Shown here: positions 32,707 through 40,150 of the stretch, in pieces | How the letters are laid out: every line of letters starts with the position of its first letter | How positions within the stretch are numbered: position 1 is the first letter of the stretch | NCBI RefSeq assembly: GCF_030719295.1 | Contig: NZ_CP120997.1 | Location: 7,450,001 to 7,514,000, forward strand | Direction of reading: 5' to 3' | Length of the DNA: 64,000 nucleotides | From: Streptomyces sp. Mut1 | GTDB taxonomy: Bacteria; Actinomycetota; Actinomycetes; Streptomycetales; Streptomycetaceae | Position numbers and translations under genes: made by a program | The notes under the pieces: generated by a model | The model's database searches: none | What the model was told of the DNA's origin: nothing | The model's input: only the letters and a program-made list of their open reading frames with translations

Positions 32707-33675
32707 ATGCAGGCATGGCGAGTGCACCGGAACGGCGAGCCGAGCGAGGTGATGCGGCTGGAGGAGACGGATCGGCCCACGCCCGGCGACGGGCAGGTGA
32801 CCGTCGAGGTGCTCGCGGCGAACATCAACTTCCCCGACGCGCTCCTCTGCCGGGGCCAGTACCAGGTACGGCCACCGCTCCCGTTCACTCCCGGCGTCGA
32901 GATCTGCGGCCGCACCGAGGACGGCCGCCGGGTGCTCGCCACCCCCGCCCTGCCCGACGGCGGCTTCGCGCAGTACGTCGTCGCCGACGAGGCGGCCCTG
33001 CTGCCGGCCCCCGAGGCGCTGGACGACGCCGAGGCCGCGGCCCTGCACATCGGTTACCAGACCGGCTGGTTCGGGCTGCACCGCCGGGCGCACCTGAAGG
33101 CGGGCGAGACCCTTCTCGTGCACGCCGCAGCGGGCGGCGTCGGCAGCGCGGCCGTTCAGCTCGGCAAGGCCGCGGGCGCCACCGTCATCGGCGTCGTCGG
33201 CGGACCGGAGAAGGCGAGGACCGCCGCCGCACTCGGCTGCGACCTCGTCATCGACCGGCGCACCGAGGACATCGTCGCGGCGGTCAAGCAGTTCACCGGC
33301 GGCCGCGGCGCCGATGTCGTGTACGACCCGGTAGGGGGCGACGCGTACGCCAAGTCGGTGAAGTGCATCGCCTTCGAGGGGCGGGTCGTCGTCGTCGGCT
33401 TCGCCAGCGGCGTCATTCCCACCCCCGCGCTCAACCACGCACTGGTGAAGAACTACTCGGTCCTCGGACTCCACTGGGGCCTCTACAACACCAAGGACCC
33501 GCAGGCGGTACGCGACTGCCACGCGGAACTCACCCGGCTCGCCGCCGAAGGCGTCATCAAGCCGCTGATCAGCGAGCGGGTCGCGATGGAGCAGGCGGCG
33601 GCCGCCGTCCAGCGCGTCGCCGACGGCACCAGCACCGGCCGCATCGTCGTCCTCCCGTCAGGAGCCGCCCGATGA
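32707..33675 (+). CDS. NADPH:quinone oxidoreductase-like MDR protein
   Basis: This 322-residue zinc-independent medium-chain dehydrogenase/reductase has a GroES-like N-domain (INFPDALLCRGQYQVRPPLPFTPGVEICG) and a Rossmann NADPH-binding loop (VHAAAGGVGSAAVQLGKAAGA, about 138-158). No catalytic zinc Cys/His set is evident, placing it with quinone oxidoreductases and enoyl reductases. ATG 32707 has GGAGG seven bases upstream. Its stop overlaps the next ATG (ATGA), so it is the first gene of a three-gene operon with two acyl-CoA dehydrogenases; in that context it may act on an enoyl or quinone substrate. Confidence 0.9.
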   Translation: MQAWRVHRNGEPSEVMRLEETDRPTPGDGQVTVEVLAANINFPDALLCRGQYQVRPPLPFTPGVEICGRTEDGRRVLATPALPDGGFAQYVVADEAALLPAPEALDDAEAAALHIGYQTGWFGLHRRAHLKAGETLLVHAAAGGVGSAAVQLGKAAGATVIGVVGGPEKARTAAALGCDLVIDRRTEDIVAAVKQFTGGRGADVVYDPVGGDAYAKSVKCIAFEGRVVVVGFASGVIPTPALNHALVKNYSVLGLHWGLYNTKDPQAVRDCHAELTRLAAEGVIKPLISERVAMEQAAAAVQRVADGTSTGRIVVLPSGAAR

Positions 33676-34859
33676 CCGCCCCCGACGCCGGCGAACTGCG
33701 CCGCCTCACCCGCGAACTGCTCGCCGCACACCCTCCGGCCACCACCGGCCGCACCGACTTCCTCAAGGCACGCTTCGACGCCGGACTCGCCTGGGTGCAC
33801 TACCCGGTGGGCCTCGGCGGCCTGGACGCCCCGCGCTCCCTCCAGCCCGTCGTGGACGCCGAACTCGCCGCCGCGAACGCCCCGGACAACGACCCCCGCC
33901 GCATCGGCATCGGCCTCGGCATGGCCGCTCCCACCATCCTCGGCTTCGGCACCGACGAGCAGAAGCAGCGCTTCCTCAAGCCCCTGTGGGCCGGCGAGGA
34001 GGTGTGGTGCCAGCTCTTCAGCGAACCGGGCGCCGGCTCCGACCTGGCCGCCCTCGGTACGCGCGCGGTGCGCGACGGCGAGAGCTGGGTGGTCGACGGG
34101 CAGAAGGTGTGGACGTCCAGCGCCCACGTGGCGCGCTGGGCGATCCTCATCGCCCGCACCGACCCGGACGTGCCCAAGCACCGCGGCATCAGCTACTTCA
34201 TCTGCGACATGACCGACCCCGGCGTCGAGGTCCGGCCGCTGCGCCAGATCACCGGCGAGGCCGAGTTCAACGAGGTCTTCCTCACCGGCGTGCGCATCCC
34301 CGACAGCCGCAGGCTCGGCCCCGTCGGCGAGGGCTGGAAGGTCGCGCAGACCACCCTCATGAACGAACGCGTCTCCATCGGCGGCGCGCGCATCCCACGC
34401 GAGGGCGGCATGATCGGCCCCGTCGCCAGGACCTGGCGCGAACGCCCCGGCCTGCGCACCCCCGACCTGCACCAGCGCCTGCTGACCCTATGGGTCGAGG
34501 CCGAGGTCGCCCGGCTCACCGGCGAACGCCTGCGCCAGCAGCTCGTCGCGGGACAGCCCGGCCCCGAGGGCTCCGGCATGAAGCTCGCCTTCGCCCGGCT
34601 CAACCAGGAGATCAGCGGCCTCGAAGTGGAACTCCTCGGTGACGAGGGGCTGCTCTACAGCGACTGGACCATGAGGCGGCCCGAACTCGTCGACTTCACC
34701 GGCCGCGACGCCGGCTACCGCTACCTCCGCTCCAAGGGCAACTCCATCGAGGGCGGCACGAGCGAGGTACTGCTCAACATCGTCGCCGAACGCGTGCTCG
34801 GCCTGCCCGCCGAACCGCGCAACGACAAGGACGTCGCCTGGAAGGACCTCTCCCGATGA
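33672..34859 (+). CDS. Acyl-CoA dehydrogenase, subunit A
   Basis: This 395-residue flavoprotein has the standard layout: an N-terminal helical domain, a middle beta-domain (CQLFSEPGAGSDLAALGTRAVRDG and VWTSSAHVARWAILIART), and a C-terminal helical domain ending in SKGNSIEGGTSEVLLNIVAERVLGLP. It would oxidise an acyl-CoA to the 2-enoyl-CoA with FAD. The ATG overlaps the stop of the MDR gene, and its own stop overlaps the next dehydrogenase. Paired ACAD genes like this often form heteromers in cholesterol or branched acyl catabolism in actinobacteria. The substrate is unknown. Confidence 0.92.
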   Translation: MTAPDAGELRRLTRELLAAHPPATTGRTDFLKARFDAGLAWVHYPVGLGGLDAPRSLQPVVDAELAAANAPDNDPRRIGIGLGMAAPTILGFGTDEQKQRFLKPLWAGEEVWCQLFSEPGAGSDLAALGTRAVRDGESWVVDGQKVWTSSAHVARWAILIARTDPDVPKHRGISYFICDMTDPGVEVRPLRQITGEAEFNEVFLTGVRIPDSRRLGPVGEGWKVAQTTLMNERVSIGGARIPREGGMIGPVARTWRERPGLRTPDLHQRLLTLWVEAEVARLTGERLRQQLVAGQPGPEGSGMKLAFARLNQEISGLEVELLGDEGLLYSDWTMRRPELVDFTGRDAGYRYLRSKGNSIEGGTSEVLLNIVAERVLGLPAEPRNDKDVAWKDLSR

Positions 34860-35974
34860 CCGCACAGACCGCAGTGGGCCAGGCGCCCGACCTCCTCTAC
34901 TCGGAGGCCGAGGAGGACCTGCGCGCCGCCGTCCGCTCCCTGCTCGCGGACCGGGCCGACGCGCCGTCGGTGATCGCCCGCACCGAGTCCGACACGCCGT
35001 ACGACCCGCGGCTCTGGACGGCGCTCGCCACCGGCATCGGCGCCGCCGGGCTCCTCGTGCCCGAGGAACTGGGCGGCCAGGGCGCCACCCACCGCGAGGC
35101 CGCAGTCGTCCTGGAGGAGCTGGGCCGCAGCGTCGCGCCCGCGCCGTACCTGACCAGCTCCGTCGTCGCCACCGAGACCCTGCTGGCGCTCGGCGCGCAG
35201 GACGGGCCGGTGGCCGGACTCCTCGCCCAACTCGCCGAGGGCCGCAAGGTCGCGGTGCTCGCCGTCCCGTTCTCCGCCGCGTCCGCGGGCACCCCGGCCG
35301 CGACCGGCTCCCTCGACGCGACGCTCGGCCCGATCGCCGACGCGGCCGCCGCCGACGTGCTGCTGGTCCCCACGGCCGACGGCCTGCACGCCGTCGCCAC
35401 GGACGCGCCCGGCGTACGCGTCGAGCCGCTCGTCCCGCTCGACCTCACCCGCCCGCTCGCCACCGTCGCACTCACCGGCGCCACCGGAACCCGGCTCGCG
35501 GACGCCGGGGCCTCGGCACGCGCCGTGGACCGGGGGCTGCTGGCAGGGGCCGGGCTGCTCGCGTCGGAGCAGCTGGGACTTGCCGAGTGGTGCCTGACCG
35601 AAACAGTGCGACACACCCGGGAGCGCCACCAGTTCAACCGGCCGGTCGGCTCCTTCCAGTCGCTCAAGCACCGCATGGCGCAGCTCTGGCTGGAGGTCGT
35701 CTCGGCTCGGGCCGCGGCGCGAAACGCCGCCGACGCCCTGGCGACGGGCAGCCCCGACACGCCGTTGGCCGTGGCCGTCGCCCAGGCGTACTGCTCGAAG
35801 GTCGCCGTCCACGCGGCCGAGGAGTGCGTCCAGCTGCACGGCGGGATCGGGATGACCTGGGAGCACCCGGCACACCTCTACCTGAAGCGGGCCAAGGCCG
35901 ACGCGACCGCGTACGGCACGGCGGGACGCCACCGGGAGACGGTCGCGGCACTCATGGAGCTGCCGGCACCGTAA
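34856..35974 (+). CDS. Acyl-CoA dehydrogenase, subunit B
   Basis: This 372-residue paralogue of the preceding gene has a shortened, more divergent middle domain. Its C-terminus is well conserved: RERHQFNRPVGSFQSLKHRMAQLW and CVQLHGGIGMTWEHPAHLYLKRAKA. The usual catalytic-base and FAD motifs are split unevenly between the two proteins, as in alpha2-beta2 ACADs (for example ChsE4-ChsE5) that share active-site residues. The ATGA overlap enforces stoichiometric synthesis. Heteromer formation is inferred, not shown. Confidence 0.9.
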   Translation: MTAQTAVGQAPDLLYSEAEEDLRAAVRSLLADRADAPSVIARTESDTPYDPRLWTALATGIGAAGLLVPEELGGQGATHREAAVVLEELGRSVAPAPYLTSSVVATETLLALGAQDGPVAGLLAQLAEGRKVAVLAVPFSAASAGTPAATGSLDATLGPIADAAAADVLLVPTADGLHAVATDAPGVRVEPLVPLDLTRPLATVALTGATGTRLADAGASARAVDRGLLAGAGLLASEQLGLAEWCLTETVRHTRERHQFNRPVGSFQSLKHRMAQLWLEVVSARAAARNAADALATGSPDTPLAVAVAQAYCSKVAVHAAEECVQLHGGIGMTWEHPAHLYLKRAKADATAYGTAGRHRETVAALMELPAP

Positions 35975-35990
35975 CGGGCCTTGGGTACGC

Positions 35991-36028
35991 GGGAGCGGGG
36001 GGTGCGCGAGGCCGCACCCCCCGCTCCC
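35991..36028 (+). terminator. Strong terminator of the acyl-CoA dehydrogenase operon
   Basis: A 16-bp perfect stem (35991-36006 with 36013-36028), whose left arm reads GGGAGCGGGGGGTGCG, closes over a six-base loop 17 bases after the last stop. Confidence 0.9.
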
Positions 36029-36171
36029 GGGCGGACCGCCCCTTCCCCGCTCCGGGCAGGGCGACTCAAGCCCTACCCGTTTGGCGGACACGCCAGTGCG
36101 CGGGGCCGCTCCCCGGCTGGGCCACACTTGCGCCGAATGCCGCAAATCGGGTGCGGCGGAGGAGGTTGGCC

Positions 36172-36366
36172 ATGGCTATTTCGATCTCGGTGGTTCTGCT
36201 TCTGCTGATTCTCGCGGTGCTCTTCCTCCGCAACGGCGGACTGAAGATCTCGCACGCGCTGGTCTGCGGGCTGCTCGGCTTCTTCCTGGCGGGCACGAGC
36301 ATGGCGCCCACCATCCAGGACGGCATCATGGCCACCGCCGACGTGGTCAGCAGCATCAGGCCCTGA
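36172..36366 (+). CDS. Small membrane protein of unknown function
   Basis: This 64-residue protein has two hydrophobic segments (residues 4-19 and 28-46) separated by RNGGLKISHAL, then a short soluble tail (IQDGIMATADVVSSIRP). A strong GGAGGAGG precedes the ATG at 36172, so it is well translated. I recall very similar short proteins in other Streptomyces, but no function is known. It stands alone between two terminators. Confidence 0.75.
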   Translation: MAISISVVLLLLILAVLFLRNGGLKISHALVCGLLGFFLAGTSMAPTIQDGIMATADVVSSIRP

Positions 36367-36392
36367 CCGCTCGCGCGCACCATCGCCCGGCG

Positions 36393-36420
36393 GCCGGGCC
36401 CGTACCCGTACGGGCCCGGC
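36393..36420. terminator. Convergent hairpin terminator
   Basis: GCCGGGCCCGTAC (36393-36405) and GTACGGGCCCGGC (36408-36420) are perfectly complementary across a two-base gap. The hairpin touches the stop codon of the facing hypothetical gene. Confidence 0.75.
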
Positions 36421-36737
36421 TACTCGGCGGTGGCTTCGTCCGCGGCCTGCTCGGGGGTGGTCCGCAGCGCGGGAACCGTCGCCGCCGACCCCTCCCGCAC
36501 CGCCTCCACGGCGGCCGCGTGCAGGGCGCGGCTCGCTTCCTCCGACGGACAGGGCACGGGACTGCCCGCCATGGTGAACCAGTCGGCCGCGTCGGTGTAC
36601 TGCACGGTTATCTGCGCCGTGCCCTCGGCCCATGTCGTGTGAATCGTCAGGTCTCCGGACAGCGGCCCCACCTCCTCGGTGAGCACGCCGCCGTGCCCCG
36701 AATAGACTCCGCGTGTTGTCCAGGACGCCCAGGTCAT
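36420..36737 (-). CDS. Hypothetical protein
   Basis: This protein of about 105 residues has mixed beta content in LSGDLTIHTTWAEGTAQITVQYTDAADWFTMAGSPVP and a helical C-terminus (SEEASRALHAAAVEAVREG). It has no signal peptide, membrane segment or recognisable motif. ATG 36737 was chosen because sequence further upstream looks non-coding; the Shine-Dalgarno is weak. No neighbour suggests a role. A function cannot be assigned. Confidence 0.6.
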   Translation of the reverse strand: MTWASWTTRGVYSGHGGVLTEEVGPLSGDLTIHTTWAEGTAQITVQYTDAADWFTMAGSPVPCPSEEASRALHAAAVEAVREGSAATVPALRTTPEQAADEATAE

Positions 36738-36938
36738 GTATCCAGGCTCGCACCAAAGCGCCCGGATCGCGACCCGCGTGAACGGGGAATCCCCGGCCGT
36801 CCGCCGACGCCGGCCACAGCGCGATGAGAGGCTCCGGACCGGGCCGATGAGCAGGTCGGGGGCCGGATGGCGGTCGAACGGGTGACACAGGCCGCTCATC
36901 CCACATGCCGGAGCCGCGAGGCGGTTAGGCATGCGGGC

Positions 36939-37724
36939 ATGACCAATGATCCCCACCCCAAGAACACCGGATTCCTCCGCGCCCACCGCCTCCGCGCGGC
37001 CGGCGCCGCCTGCGTCCTGCTCACCGCGGGCCTCCTGACCGGCTGCGGCCAGGACAGCGGCAGCTCCTCCACGGCCGCCGAGACCTCCGAGGCGGCCCGC
37101 GCCGTCCCCGAGGCCACGGGCAGCCCGTCACCCAGCGCGAGCAAGAGCGCCTCGCCCGCGCAGATGACCGAGGACCAGAAGGAACGCAAGGAGCTGATCT
37201 CGGCCACCAAGGTCACCTACGACAAGGCCATCACCACGGCCGAGGGCGCCGTCAAGGACAGCAAGCTCACCGAGCTGGAACTCAAGGGCCCGGGAGACGC
37301 GGACGACGACATGTCGGCCAGCCCCTCGCCGACGGGAAGCCCTTCGCCGACGGGCAGCGCCACGCCCGGCGCCGCTCCGCAGTGGGTCGCCGCCGTCGTC
37401 GCGACGGACGGGACGAAGCACACCGTCCGCATCGACGCCGTCTCCGGCAAGGTCGTCAAGAACTCCGAGGACACCGATCAGGACGCCGAGGACAAGAGCA
37501 AGGCGGCCAAGCGGATCGCCAACGCCAAGCAGACGCCCCAGCAGGCCGCGAAGGCCGCCACGGACAAGAAGAAGGGCACGGTGACGTCCCTCGACCTGGA
37601 CGAGAACGACAGCGACGCTCTCGTCTGGAAGGTCGACGTCGTCGCCAAGGACTGGAACAAGACCACCTTCGACATCGACGCGGACAACGGCTCCATCACG
37701 CATGAGGAGACCGACCGCGACTGA
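36939..37724 (+). CDS. PepSY-domain lipoprotein
   Basis: This 261-residue secreted lipoprotein has lipobox LLTGC (Cys36) after a hydrophobic core. A Ser/Pro/Thr-rich linker is followed by two PepSY-like domains: ISATKVTYDKAITTAEGAVKDSKLTELEL through VRIDAVSGKVVKNSED, and RIANAKQTPQQAAKAATDKKKGTVTSLDLDEN through DIDADNGSITHEE. PepSY domains are thought to inhibit or modulate extracellular proteases. The ATG at 36939 has no obvious Shine-Dalgarno. A hairpin follows the gene. Confidence 0.88.
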   Translation: MTNDPHPKNTGFLRAHRLRAAGAACVLLTAGLLTGCGQDSGSSSTAAETSEAARAVPEATGSPSPSASKSASPAQMTEDQKERKELISATKVTYDKAITTAEGAVKDSKLTELELKGPGDADDDMSASPSPTGSPSPTGSATPGAAPQWVAAVVATDGTKHTVRIDAVSGKVVKNSEDTDQDAEDKSKAAKRIANAKQTPQQAAKAATDKKKGTVTSLDLDENDSDALVWKVDVVAKDWNKTTFDIDADNGSITHEETDRD

Positions 37725-37743
37725 CGCGGAGCACGGATGCTGT

Positions 37744-37769
37744 GCCCCCGGCCCGCAGGGACCGGGGGC
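37744..37769. terminator. Hairpin terminator
   Basis: GCCCCCGG (37744-37751) pairs with CCGGGGGC (37762-37769) around a ten-base loop, between the convergent PepSY lipoprotein and REase-NTPase genes. Confidence 0.7.
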
Positions 37770-37774
37770 CTCAC

Positions 37775-40069
37775 CTATTCCCCGGGCGTGACATCCGGGT
37801 CGGTCAGCCCCTTCATCAGCTCGGCGACGAGCTGCCGGTCCCGCAGCTCGTCGGTGTACGGGCCCGGAGCGGCGGTCTCCTCCCAGGGCACGAACCGTCG
37901 CGTGCTGCGGGGCGCCCTGAGCTGTTCCGTCAGCTCCCGGACGGCGGCGATGTCCTCGTCGGCCTCATCGGCCCCGTCCCCGGTGCCGCCCTCGTAGCCC
38001 TGCTCGAACAGGAACTCCAGCAGCTGGTCCAGCACATACACCCGGCCGCTGTCGACACCGGAGCGGTCCTGCCCGGCGAGCCTGTGAACCTCGCGCAGCG
38101 CACACTCCACCAGGGAGTCCAGCAGAGACCCCCCGAGCGAGCCCAGGGGAATCTCCTCGAGCTCCTGGTAGAGACCGATGGCCCCGTACCAGTCGTCGGC
38201 CTCCAGCCGCTCCGCCAGATCGAGCCGGATCCCCTGTGCCACTTCCCCGGCGAGACGTTCCGCGTCCTCCTGCGGAATCAGCCGGCTGTGATCCACGGCG
38301 CGCACCAGCGCCACGAGGTGCTCGACATGCTCACCGTGCCAGGGGCCGATGCCCGCCTCCTTCGCCACATACGACGCCAGCGGGGCCGAGTCCAGGAGCT
38401 CGGCCACCTCCAGGACCCACTGGAGATGGGACGCCTCGCTCTCTTCCCCGGGGGAGGGGGACCACTCCACGAACTCCGCCGTCTCCTCCACCGCGGCCGC
38501 CGTCCGATCGGCTTCGGCCCGGAGCTGCGCCAGGATGCCGGCTCCGTCCGGCAATCCGGCCGCCTCGGTCAGGCTGTGGATCTGCACCGGATCGACCAGC
38601 GCGCCGAGGAGTTCGCGCATCCGCGCCCGGCCGTCGCCGAGGTGGAACCGGAGGTAGTCCGCGATGGACGGGTTGTGGAAGGACACCCCGTGTTCGTCGA
38701 CCGCGATCATCGTGCCGTCCAGTACCTGCAGCGCCCTGCGGAAGGTCCGGGCATCCGCCTCCAGGTCCATTTCCCTGCGGTACCACGTCCAGGACTCCTG
38801 GAGGGTGTCCGTTGCCACCGTACGGAAGGTGAAGAGGACTTCGAGCAGATGAACGGCCTCGTCCGTGAGGTCGTTCTCGACGATCCGCTCCCAGACGCGC
38901 CGGGGGTCGTCCAGGTTCTTCAGCACCGCGGCCGCGACATCCTGCTCCCTGACCGGGGCGAGCCGCAGGGTCTCCTCGATCAGCCGCGGACTGAAGTTGC
39001 GGTGCTGGACGATCGGCTGCCACACGGCCGGGTCGACGAAGGGGTGTTTCCGCTCGGCGGGCAGCCGGGCCCGGTGGACGTGGTTGTAGAGGATCCGGCC
39101 CCTGACGCCGAGGCCCAGGTCGGTGAGGTGGACGACGCTGGTCGCCTCGGACACGTCCGGGGAACCCAGCCGTTCGTGCTTCAGGAGCGCGTGTTCCCGG
39201 ATGTAGTCACGGGTCGTCATCACCAGGGCCTTGTCCGGGGCTTCCCGGATCGCGCGGATGATGTCGATGAGGCGGGCGTCCTCGTTCTTGTTGAGCTGGG
39301 ACTCCAGCGTCGTCCGGCCGAGGAAGTCGTCGTACAGAAAGAGCTGGGGCGTGCCCTCGCGCCACAGCGTGGTGATCTCCTCGGCGTCCTGGGAGATCTC
39401 GTGCACCTCGTACCCGTCGCCCATGAGCCAGGCCGCGAGCATCAGGGCCACCGTCGTCTTGCCCACGCCCGGAATCCCGGAGATGACACACACTCGCTGC
39501 ACGTCGAGGATCGCCCGCGCCCGCTCGAAACCCTCGTGCGGTACGAAGGTCTCCGCCGCGCGCGGAATCCGCTTGGCCAGCCAGGAGGAGCGCACGTACT
39601 TCTCCTGGTTCAGCACCGTCTGCAGTACGGCGGTGCTGCTCAGCCAGAGACGGAAGTGGCGCCGGACCAGCGCCGGCCTGTTCCGCAGTTCCGCGACGAT
39701 GTCGTCCAGCCCGTAGAGGTCGCCGGTGGTGCGTACATACGGAGTGAAGGCGTCCCGGATCTTCTCCTTGCCGTCCACGGTCAGACCCACGCTCGTGGCG
39801 ATGAGATACCGGTCCGGCTTCAGCGCGACGACCTTGCGCAGCTCGTCCTTGACCAGACGCGTCGTCAGCGTCGCCTGGGTGCCCCTGAGCCAGTGCTTGC
39901 ACTGGACGACGGTGGTGGTGCCGTCCGCGGCGGTGTGCCGCAGATCGATGCCCCGGTCCCGGCCGCGCGGGAACAGCTCCAGCGGAACGCCGAGGATCTC
40001 GCCGAACAGGTCGCGGCAGACGACCTCGAAGTCGTGGTCCGTCAGACGCCCCAAGTCAAAAGAGTCCAT
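37775..40069 (-). CDS. Restriction endonuclease-nSTAND3 NTPase, putative anti-phage effector
   Basis: This 764-residue protein has an Mrr-type PD-(D/E)xK nuclease domain (about 1-135) with DHDFEVVCRDLF (Glu15), GRDRGIDLRH (Asp42) and VVQCKHW (Gln56-x-Lys58). A STAND P-loop NTPase follows (about 170-420) with Walker A GIPGVGKT (198-205), Walker B LFLYDDF (Asp247/Asp248) and sensor MTTRDY (Arg287). Residues 420-764 form a long helical region, plausibly the recognition module. This nuclease-STAND-sensor layout is that of Avs-like and nSTAND3 defence proteins, which cut DNA on sensing a viral protein. The ATG at 40069 has GAAGG upstream; an ATG at 40117 is less likely. It is a single-gene locus with no adjacent partner. 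Confidence 0.85.
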   Translation of the reverse strand: MDSFDLGRLTDHDFEVVCRDLFGEILGVPLELFPRGRDRGIDLRHTAADGTTTVVQCKHWLRGTQATLTTRLVKDELRKVVALKPDRYLIATSVGLTVDGKEKIRDAFTPYVRTTGDLYGLDDIVAELRNRPALVRRHFRLWLSSTAVLQTVLNQEKYVRSSWLAKRIPRAAETFVPHEGFERARAILDVQRVCVISGIPGVGKTTVALMLAAWLMGDGYEVHEISQDAEEITTLWREGTPQLFLYDDFLGRTTLESQLNKNEDARLIDIIRAIREAPDKALVMTTRDYIREHALLKHERLGSPDVSEATSVVHLTDLGLGVRGRILYNHVHRARLPAERKHPFVDPAVWQPIVQHRNFSPRLIEETLRLAPVREQDVAAAVLKNLDDPRRVWERIVENDLTDEAVHLLEVLFTFRTVATDTLQESWTWYRREMDLEADARTFRRALQVLDGTMIAVDEHGVSFHNPSIADYLRFHLGDGRARMRELLGALVDPVQIHSLTEAAGLPDGAGILAQLRAEADRTAAAVEETAEFVEWSPSPGEESEASHLQWVLEVAELLDSAPLASYVAKEAGIGPWHGEHVEHLVALVRAVDHSRLIPQEDAERLAGEVAQGIRLDLAERLEADDWYGAIGLYQELEEIPLGSLGGSLLDSLVECALREVHRLAGQDRSGVDSGRVYVLDQLLEFLFEQGYEGGTGDGADEADEDIAAVRELTEQLRAPRSTRRFVPWEETAAPGPYTDELRDRQLVAELMKGLTDPDVTPGE

Positions 40070-40150
40070 GCCGCCTTCGCCCGATCGCAGTAGTGCCGCC
40101 GGGGCCCCATTCTTCACCCGCCGGGTCCCGGCGACACACCTCTGCCCGCC

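Noticed and set aside
37742..40093. A 783-codon frame antisense to the REase-NTPase
   Set aside because: Shadow frame; the minus strand shows conserved nuclease and P-loop motifs.
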